Assembly (NCBI GenBank): GCA_021157815.1
Contig: JAGGVT010000169.1
Coordinates: 1-11,986 of the forward strand
DNA from: a bacterium
GTDB lineage: Bacteria > JAJVIF01 > JAGGVT01
DNA length: 11,986 nt
Direction of reading: 5' to 3'
Shown: piece by piece, positions 6,893 through 11,986 of the stretch
Layout: the number at the start of each line of letters is the position of its first letter
How positions within the stretch are numbered: position 1 is the first letter of the stretch
Position numbers and translations under genes: made by a program
The notes under the pieces: generated by a model
Told to the model about the DNA's origin: nothing
Seen by the model: the letters and a program-made list of their open reading frames with translations, nothing else
Database searches by the model: none

Positions 6893-7471
6893 TCAGTTCG
6901 CCTCTATTTGCGGAGGCTTAAGCTCACTGATTATCTTGTCAATATCAGCTTTCAGCCAATCGACTTTCTCCTTGTCTCGAACCGCAATCAGTTTGTCCCT
7001 GACCTTGTTGTACCATATCATCGGCTTTTCGAGATTTTTAAAATCCATTTTTGAAAGGCTCAGCACCGCGAGTTCGCGTTTGGGTGTGTCTTTCAAATCG
7101 GTTTTTTCAAGAAGGAAGTTGATTGCGTCGGGATGAGCAAATCCGCTCAATGACCTTATTACCGTACACGGCATGTCATCGTAATAAATCAGGATATCGG
7201 GAATGTCCTCGGGGTCGCCGACTGAGCCAATGGCAATCAGGCAGAAATCGGTGATAGGCATATCCAAAGTGCCGTCTTCAATTTCATAAAGCACTTCAAA
7301 AGCGGCGTCTCTAAGTTCCATCTTATCCCAATTCTCAGGCGGGAAAATAGAATCCAGCGCATAGCATGACCTGATAAACTTATCTGCAAGATCACTGTAT
7401 GCCATTGCTGACGCTGAGATTAACCCAATGAGCAGAACAGAAATTATGGAAATTGTAAGTAATCTTTTCAT
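6893..7471 (-). CDS. Secreted HEAT-like helical-repeat protein
   Basis: A 192-residue protein with a Sec signal peptide: K-R-L at the start, a hydrophobic core at 4-20 and the cleavage site A-M-A (22-24), so the mature form begins at Y25. The body is a series of amphipathic helix pairs, e.g. D-F-C-L-I-A-I-G-S-V-G-D-P-E-D-I-P (75-91) and C-T-V-I-R-S-L-S-G-F-A-H-P-D-A-I (102-117), with G-D-P and H-P-D turns typical of HEAT repeats. Such folds bind other proteins; no enzymatic motif is seen. It is probably periplasmic. It starts 19 nt after the stop of the protease-like lipoprotein and has its own AAGGAG 10 nt before the ATG, so it is the second gene of that operon and could be a partner or helper of that lipoprotein (inference). 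A terminator follows. Confidence 0.8.
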   Translation of the reverse strand: MKRLLTISIISVLLIGLISASAMAYSDLADKFIRSCYALDSIFPPENWDKMELRDAAFEVLYEIEDGTLDMPITDFCLIAIGSVGDPEDIPDILIYYDDMPCTVIRSLSGFAHPDAINFLLEKTDLKDTPKRELAVLSLSKMDFKNLEKPMIWYNKVRDKLIAVRDKEKVDWLKADIDKIISELKPPQIEAN

Positions 7472-7490
7472 ATCATTAATACTCCTTGCA

Positions 7491-9398
7491 TTAATACTTC
7501 GGGAAATTATTAGGATAATTCATTTGGAACCAGTTGATCCAATTTTCCTGTCCATCAGTAATGTCATATTTGTCCCATGTCCATTCAGGAACTGCGTAAT
7601 ACATCAGGTTGCCCATGTAGCATCCTTCCGGGTCCGCATATAGATATCTTGGAACGCCGGCTGGGAAGCCGCTTGTGTCGCCGCATGGAAGACTGTACAC
7701 ATCAAAAAGATATTCATCAATAAAATAGCCTAAAGCGTGTCCGTGCTCGTGTGCAATAGGAGTTCCCCAGTACCATACAGTCGGACTGTATACGGTGTAA
7801 ACATTATCGACGTTGTGAAGTATTTTGGCTGGATTTGGAACGGCATAAGCGGTTTGAACACCACCATTTAGAACATCAACAAAGTAAAGACTGAGCATAT
7901 CGGTTCCCTTGCCGTAGTTATGATGCATTGCCACGGATTCATCCATGCTGTTCAGAACATAATACTGGCTTGATATTTCAGTTACAGTTCCATCCCAGAC
8001 CAGTTCGTAACCATACTGATTCCAGAAATAATTGGTTTTGGCCATCAATTGGTTTAGAAGACTGAGAGAAAGTTCAACGTCAGGACCGGTTTTTTCCCAG
8101 ATAGGCCAGTTGTAATTTGGATAACCGCTGGTTGCAACATAAATTTCACAAGGAAAATGTGTAATTGCGGGAGTGATATCAGTTGTCAATCTGTAAAATG
8201 CGCTGTCGCCTGTGGAGAAAATCCTGATGTAATATGTGCTTGTTGTGCTTGATGGCAGTTCAATATGATCGGCGAAAGTCAGCATCTGGCCCGGACATAT
8301 TTCTTCATCTTCGCGCGCGTACACAATCATGTAGCATGAGCCTGAGAGTATCTCAAGGTCAATTGTACCGCCTGTAACACCGTTTGGCGGCATAATGAGT
8401 TCATACCAATCCTCAGGATCAACAGTGTCAACACAACCGGCCAGGAGTTCATGCGAGCCAATTGTTGAAGCGGTTGTACAGTTCTGGTTGTCATCCGGCG
8501 TGCATCCGGTTTGTGTAATAGTGATGATTTCATATTCGTACAGTGATGACATGCCTGATGTCGCGACAACAAGGCATTCATATTCCCCAAAGGATGCGCC
8601 TTCGCTGTTGGTCAGTTCAGTTTCCCAGACATCCTCGCCTGAATTGTAAGTGAACTGCGTGTAGTATGTTCCAGTGATAGGAAGCGCGCTGATGCTTACA
8701 CTTGAAATATCATCCTGCCAGTCGTAAACCTTGATCTCAAGATCGCACGTTGAACCCTCATCCTGCAAAAGTTCAGTGTGTGAGAAATCGCTGATTTCAT
8801 AAGGTTCCGCACAGTTTGTGGGCCAGGATACATCAACAGCAAAAACAATAGGGCCAGAGGGCCATGGGACATAAACCTGAAGATTTTCCGTATGCTGTGT
8901 GTGAGCTAAAAACTTATGGAGGGGCTGATCTTTGGCAAATGCCTTAAAAGGATTTCTTGTCAAACCTCCAACACGGTCATAAAGATCAGTCCACGCGTCA
9001 TCGTTGGTTAATAATAATCCTTTATCGTTGGTGAAGAGAATCAGCCGGACATCATAACCAAACAGCGAATAGTTATTTGTAATTGAAAAATTAACGCTGT
9101 AGGTTTGTGTCAGTGGTTCATAGGAAAGCACCTGGATGTTGGTTGAAACCATCGAGGTTAAATTCAAATGGCCTGCCATGTCACGATAGGGAGTTACCGT
9201 TGCTTCAAGGGTGTCGGGATCAATAGTCATTTCCCACATCCCGGCAAGGTTATGCCCTGTTTCATTGGTCATGGTTTTCGGAATACTGGATGAATCCGGG
9301 GATGTTATCGGATCGGATGATGGTGCTTTTGACGAACATCCCATGGTTAAGAACATCACAAATATTAGTGATGCGCACAAGATAATAAACCTATGCAA
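7491..9398 (-). CDS. Lipoprotein with metzincin-like zinc-protease domain (TTG start)
   Basis: A 635-residue lipoprotein counted from TTG; numbering below is from the upstream ATG at 9416 (641 residues). The signal peptide ends with L-T-M-G-C, C27 being lipidated. Residues 55-200 and 205-305 match the first two modules of the lipoprotein at 3927-6713. Residues about 306-412 resemble a PPC domain (D-P-E-D-W-Y at 333-338, T-Y-Y-I-R-I at 394-399). The C-terminal part carries H-E-H-G-H-A-L-G-Y-F-I-D (556-567): HExxHxxGxxD, with H556, H560 and D567 as zinc ligands and E557 as catalytic base; M605 may be the Met-turn. This is the metzincin pattern with Asp as third ligand, as in snapalysin. Start: GGAGGT (minus, 9405-9410) lies inside the ATG reading and exactly 6-7 nt before TTG (9396-9398), whereas the ATG has no ribosome site. 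A surface peptidase is inferred. Confidence 0.85.
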   Translation of the reverse strand: MHRFIILCASLIFVMFLTMGCSSKAPSSDPITSPDSSSIPKTMTNETGHNLAGMWEMTIDPDTLEATVTPYRDMAGHLNLTSMVSTNIQVLSYEPLTQTYSVNFSITNNYSLFGYDVRLILFTNDKGLLLTNDDAWTDLYDRVGGLTRNPFKAFAKDQPLHKFLAHTQHTENLQVYVPWPSGPIVFAVDVSWPTNCAEPYEISDFSHTELLQDEGSTCDLEIKVYDWQDDISSVSISALPITGTYYTQFTYNSGEDVWETELTNSEGASFGEYECLVVATSGMSSLYEYEIITITQTGCTPDDNQNCTTASTIGSHELLAGCVDTVDPEDWYELIMPPNGVTGGTIDLEILSGSCYMIVYAREDEEICPGQMLTFADHIELPSSTTSTYYIRIFSTGDSAFYRLTTDITPAITHFPCEIYVATSGYPNYNWPIWEKTGPDVELSLSLLNQLMAKTNYFWNQYGYELVWDGTVTEISSQYYVLNSMDESVAMHHNYGKGTDMLSLYFVDVLNGGVQTAYAVPNPAKILHNVDNVYTVYSPTVWYWGTPIAHEHGHALGYFIDEYLFDVYSLPCGDTSGFPAGVPRYLYADPEGCYMGNLMYYAVPEWTWDKYDITDGQENWINWFQMNYPNNFPKY

Positions 9399-9403
9399 GA
9401 TAG

Positions 9404-9410
9404 AACCTCC
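9404..9410 (-). promoter_or_regulatory. Ribosome binding site that decides a TTG start
   Basis: GGAGGTT on the minus strand is a near-perfect anti-16S match. It falls on codons 3-5 of the ATG-started frame, so it cannot serve that ATG, but it is ideally spaced for the TTG at 9396-9398. The protein then begins M-H-R-F-I-I-L, a normal lipoprotein signal peptide. Confidence 0.75.
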
Positions 9411-9432
9411 ATGCATGGTTGATGAGATAAAT

Positions 9433-9462
9433 ATTATAAAAAATTATCATGCCAGTTGTCTG
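9433..9462 (-). promoter_or_regulatory. Candidate promoter of the protease-like lipoprotein operon
   Basis: A perfect TATAAT (minus strand, 9433-9438) has CAGACA (9457-9462, four of six to the -35 consensus) 18 nt upstream. The -10 ends 34 nt before the TTG start. The -35 overlaps the inverted repeat at 9450-9465, which could be an operator. Confidence 0.5.
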
Positions 9463-9465
9463 GCA
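9450..9465. promoter_or_regulatory. Palindrome overlapping the -35 box, possible operator
   Basis: TGCCAG (9450-9455) and CTGGCA (9460-9465) are perfect inverted 6-mers 4 nt apart. They cover the -35 region of the promoter candidate for the lipoprotein operon. The size and position fit a dimeric repressor site, but no regulator gene lies nearby. Confidence 0.35.
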
Positions 9466-9762
9466 CTTCATTTTCCCATTGAATATGATAGAAGTCAAAT
9501 TAATAAATTGATAATCCGACTTCGTAAATCGCGTACCAGTCATTAATAATAACAGGTATTAACTGCAATATCAAATCTGCCACTAAAATGATTTTACCAG
9601 ATTTTCACTCTTGATTAAACATGCTCAAAATGCTTTCAGGAAATTCAGCCTGCTTCTTAATTAACATTCATTTTGAAAACTGGCATGAAATCAGCCCTGC
9701 TAATAATCTAAGATGCCGTTTAGAAGCATGTAAATATCCTTTTATTTGGATTATCGTAATGG
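9466..9762. other. AT-rich intergenic stretch, no gene seen
   Basis: I see no convincing coding frame, RNA or clear repeat here. A frame at 9621-9812 on the plus strand lacks a ribosome site and ends inside the GC-rich structured block, so I do not accept it. Confidence 0.5.
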
Positions 9763-9817
9763 CGTCTCCGGAGAGTCGCCCCGAACGCCGCATCCAGTCA
9801 CCTGACTTCTAGGCGAC
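9763..9817. repeat. GC-rich structured block with nested palindromes
   Basis: GTCGCC (9775-9780) is mirrored by GGCGAC (9812-9817); between them AGTCA (9796-9800) is mirrored by TGACT (9803-9807). On the left, CTCCGGAG (9766-9773) is an exact palindrome. The block stands out in composition from the AT-rich sequence before it and directly abuts the element at 9823-10043. It looks like a second REP-like unit; no coding sense is visible. Confidence 0.4.
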
Positions 9818-9822
9818 CCATC

Positions 9823-10043
9823 GGGAAGCTGTCTTAAAACCTGCCAAAATCGTCATTCCGACATTCGCAAAGCGAATGGTCGGTTCTTTAGTCTGTCCTC
9901 AGAAATCCCTTTCTTCCTTGCGTTTATCAGTAGCCGTGAGTTTCGCTGATTTTTCAAGGGATTCCGACCATCCTCCTCGCTTCGCTCGTTGGATGTCGGA
10001 ATGACGTTTTTCTTGCTGTTTGGAGATTCTGAGACACCTTCCC
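9823..10043. repeat. 221-bp MITE-like element with long imperfect inverted ends
   Basis: The ends 9823-9849 and 10017-10043 are inverted copies with 20 of 27 matches, beginning GGGAAG. Further in, CGTCATTCCGACAT (9851-9864) is exactly mirrored at 9993-10006, ATGGTCGG (9876-9883) by CCGACCAT (9964-9971), and AATCCCTT (9904-9911) by AAGGGATT (9956-9963). Between the first two blocks each arm has its own small hairpin (ATTCGC-AAA-GCGAAT on the left, a GCGAAGCG-type core on the right). REP-like units with a GTCATTCC...GCGAAGCG pattern are frequent in bacterial genomes and may be tied to Y1-type (RAYT) transposases; no such gene is in the window. It lies in a gene-free gap, so insertion would be harmless. 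Confidence 0.7.
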
Positions 10044-10132
10044 GGGTACGCCCCTAATACAATCAATCTGCTAATCCGTTTTTCCAATCAGCTCCATAAG
10101 ATGGATTTTCTGATTAAAAAGCATATGAAACC

Positions 10133-10161
10133 TTGAAATCCGATTTGAAATCATTTATTCT
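10133..10161 (+). promoter_or_regulatory. Candidate promoter of the amidase gene
   Basis: TTGAAA (10133-10138, five of six) and TATTCT (10156-10161, four of six) are 17 nt apart. The -10 box ends 83 nt before the ATG, so the transcript would have a leader of about 75 nt that includes the alternative hairpins at 10178-10210. Confidence 0.4.
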
Positions 10162-10177
10162 TATATGTGGATTATAT

Positions 10178-10210
10178 GGCAATAGATTGCCTGGAACTAA
10201 TTGGCAATCT
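10178..10210 (+). promoter_or_regulatory. Leader with two mutually exclusive hairpins, or an operator
   Basis: The sequence holds GGCAAT (10178-10183), ATTGCC (10186-10191) and GGCAAT again (10203-10208). The middle copy can pair with either outer copy; with the right one the stem extends to eight pairs, AGATTGCC (10184-10191) with GGCAATCT (10203-10210). It lies between the promoter candidate and the ribosome site. An RNA switch or a DNA-binding site are both possible; seen directly is only the complementarity. Confidence 0.4.
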
Positions 10211-10244
10211 GACCGGGGTGATTTCGTCCTAATGGAGCGGATAT

Positions 10245-11986
10245 ATGATTCTGCGCTTCACTGACAACTGGACGAGGTTGGGTCGGTCGTTTATTTTCGC
10301 CATCCTCGTAGTGTTACTCTTCATATTACCCCAAACCGCTGTCGCTGAAGATGGAAGCATTTTTGTCAACGGGGATAAAATTGATTCTCTCTATCGATTC
10401 AAAAAAGGAATCAAATACCTGCCTGTCAAAAAGGTTGCGCATTCGCTTGGACTCGAAGTGCTCAAGAAAGGCAGAAAATGGGTAATACGAGGAGGTGGGC
10501 GCGGTGAAATCTCATTTGCTGAACGCGACAGGAAAGTTATTTCACGCGATGACACTTTGTTTATTTCCGAATCATTCTGGCGGAATAGCGTCGGTGTCGA
10601 GGTCATTGAGAAAGGAAACACCGTTTATGTTACCAACCGAATTGTGGATATCAAGAAGTATCCAGATGGCCTGATAATAATCGCAGCCGCACCGATTCAA
10701 TTCACAAGTTTCACTCTGGATAATCCATATCGCACAGTCTATGATTTCAAAAACCTGGCTATCGGGCAAAAAACGCCTGAGTTAAAATACTCTTTTCGAA
10801 ATGTTCCTTTCAGTTCAATAAGGCTCGGACAATTCGAAGCCAGACCCTATATTGGCAGAGTTGTGATTGATCATATATCAGCGCGCTTCAAACCTGTCGC
10901 TGGAATACAGGGAAGATTCCATCATATCTTCTGGATTGGAAATCGCGAATTCACATACGAACAGGAAGAGAGTGTACCGGATGCGATATACAAACCGGCT
11001 GAAACTCTCCTGTCTATTGGCAAGGATGGCAATCTGTATTTCAAAGGCGTGAAATTTGACAGCGTTTCAGGATTTTACCTGTGGGACAAGGAACCGTATC
11101 GCGCTGTGTTTGACCTTAAGGGATGCACGCTTCCCTTTAAAGATGTAAGGGATTTTCAAGGCAAAGGAAATATCAAACAAGTGAGAATCGCTCAATTCGA
11201 CAAGGATATAGCGCGTATCGTTGTTGAGCTTGATGTAATTCAGCCAATGAGCTACTACATCATTTCAAAAAGCGAGCTGCAGATGTTCTTTTCAACCAGG
11301 ACATTCAAATCCGGTTTGCGTGTACTGATTGATCCGGGTCATGGGGGAAAGGATCCGGGAGCGATTGTCACTAAAAAACAAATGGGCGGGCTTTCAGCGG
11401 ATGAAAAAACAGTTAATATGAAATTATCTCTGGAACTGGGAAGAATTCTGACTGAGCGGGGAGTGCAGGTTTATTACACCAGAACCTATGACACGTTCAT
11501 CAGCCTTGAGGATCGCCGTGATATGGCAAAGAAAATGGGCATTGACCTTTTTGTCAGCATTCACACAAACGCGCTTCCGAAAACTCCGCAGACCTGCGCG
11601 TCAGGTGGAGAGGTCTATTACTATTACAAACGCGACAAGGAACTGGCGCATCAAGTCGCTCAATACATGGCATGGAGGACCGGTTTCAAAGGGCGCGGAA
11701 CTTTCTTCCGCCCGCTTGTAGTCATAATGAATAAAACAATCCCGTCGATTCTGGTTGAGGTGGGATTTCTGGATAATCCGAAAGACCTTGCCGCGCTGCT
11801 TGATCCAAAGGGAGTGTATTCCCACAACGCCATGGTTGGAGTCGCGGATGCCATTGCGAAAGTGCTTGGGGCAGATTTGCAGGCAAAGCCAATTAAACTG
11901 GCGCAACAGAAACCAACTGAAGAGAAACCGAAGGAGCCGGAAAAGGCAATCTTCAAACCGAATATCAGGCTGGGACATCGATTTAA
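10245..11986 (+). CDS. N-acetylmuramoyl-L-alanine amidase with AMIN domains (3' end beyond the window)
   Basis: At least 580 residues, open to the last base without a stop. GGAG (10234-10237) lies 7 nt before the ATG. Residues 1-34 are a signal peptide ending A-V-A. Residues about 36-130 look like a copper-amine-oxidase N-terminal-like (stalk) domain (V-N-G-D-K-I at 41-46, Y-L-P-V at 58-61). Two AMIN-type beta domains follow at about 138-235 and 258-350, which target septal or peptidoglycan sites. The Amidase_3 domain (about 357-543) has D-P-G-H-G-G (363-368), D-E-K (386-388), S-I-H-T-N-A (438-443) and L-V-E-V-G-F (503-508); zinc ligands H366, E387, H440 and catalytic E505 are all present. 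It should cleave the MurNAc-L-Ala bond during cell separation in the periplasm. The tail after 550 is rich in K, E and P and may be a linker to a further domain outside the window. Confidence 0.93.
   Translation, partial: MILRFTDNWTRLGRSFIFAILVVLLFILPQTAVAEDGSIFVNGDKIDSLYRFKKGIKYLPVKKVAHSLGLEVLKKGRKWVIRGGGRGEISFAERDRKVISRDDTLFISESFWRNSVGVEVIEKGNTVYVTNRIVDIKKYPDGLIIIAAAPIQFTSFTLDNPYRTVYDFKNLAIGQKTPELKYSFRNVPFSSIRLGQFEARPYIGRVVIDHISARFKPVAGIQGRFHHIFWIGNREFTYEQEESVPDAIYKPAETLLSIGKDGNLYFKGVKFDSVSGFYLWDKEPYRAVFDLKGCTLPFKDVRDFQGKGNIKQVRIAQFDKDIARIVVELDVIQPMSYYIISKSELQMFFSTRTFKSGLRVLIDPGHGGKDPGAIVTKKQMGGLSADEKTVNMKLSLELGRILTERGVQVYYTRTYDTFISLEDRRDMAKKMGIDLFVSIHTNALPKTPQTCASGGEVYYYYKRDKELAHQVAQYMAWRTGFKGRGTFFRPLVVIMNKTIPSILVEVGFLDNPKDLAALLDPKGVYSHNAMVGVADAIAKVLGADLQAKPIKLAQQKPTEEKPKEPEKAIFKPNIRLGHRF

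Noticed and set aside
9621-9812. Plus-strand frame of 63 codons
   Set aside because: No ribosome site, no recognisable features, and it ends in the GC-rich palindromic block.
9899-10087. Minus-strand frame of 62 codons
   Set aside because: It lies within the 221-bp inverted-repeat element and reads as repeat translation.
9417-10244. CRISPR array or tandem repeats in the large gene-free gap
   Set aside because: The repeats there are inverted, not regularly spaced direct repeats with unique spacers.
11601-11978. Minus-strand frames of 98-125 codons
   Set aside because: Antisense shadows of the amidase domain, whose catalytic motifs are intact on the plus strand.

Overview
This window comes from an uncultured, Gram-negative-type bacterium that I cannot name. 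Three things point to an outer membrane and an elaborate cell surface: two large lipoproteins with clear lipoboxes, a small secreted protein, and an AMIN/Amidase_3 cell-wall amidase. Base composition is moderate and fairly even. No gene is instantly placeable in a well-studied phylum, and several intergenic regions hold REP/MITE-like inverted repeats of the kind common in metagenome-derived genomes.

Layout. Positions 1-397 hold no convincing gene, only a REP-like hairpin (73-95) and a 137-bp element (232-368) with perfect 28-bp inverted ends. Next is a two-gene minus-strand operon: a SAM-dependent methyltransferase (1034-1891) and a metallo-beta-lactamase-fold hydrolase (398-1027). It is divergent from a plus-strand family-2 O-methyltransferase (2006-2995). 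These three look like a small-molecule modification cluster with unknown substrate. A perfect 32-nt palindrome (3081-3112) and tRNA-His (3177-3253, plus strand) follow. Behind the tRNA, on the minus strand, a HicB-type antitoxin (3535-3753) overlaps by ATGA a kelch-repeat fragment (3272-3538) sitting where a hicA toxin might be expected.

The centre is a minus-strand block of exported proteins. A 635-641-residue lipoprotein with a zinc-protease motif (7491-9398) is followed after 19 nt by a signal-peptide, HEAT-like protein (6893-7471) and a terminator. A 928-residue lipoprotein with PKD-like and BNR/sialidase-like regions (3927-6713) comes next, with its own promoter candidate and terminator. 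By eye the two lipoproteins share the same two N-terminal modules and differ in their C-terminal parts, which suggests one surface family with exchangeable C-terminal domains.

Positions 9417-10244 (828 bp) hold no gene I can support. They contain a palindrome over a likely promoter, a GC-rich structured block, a 221-bp imperfect inverted-repeat element and a leader with alternative hairpins. The last gene (10245 to the window edge, plus strand) is an N-acetylmuramoyl-L-alanine amidase with all its catalytic residues; it runs out of the window without a stop.

The best leads are the shared-module lipoproteins with a metzincin-like protease, the hicB/kelch junction, and the two inverted-repeat elements. 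I did not find a clearly new multi-gene system. All homology statements are from reading motifs; no search was run.
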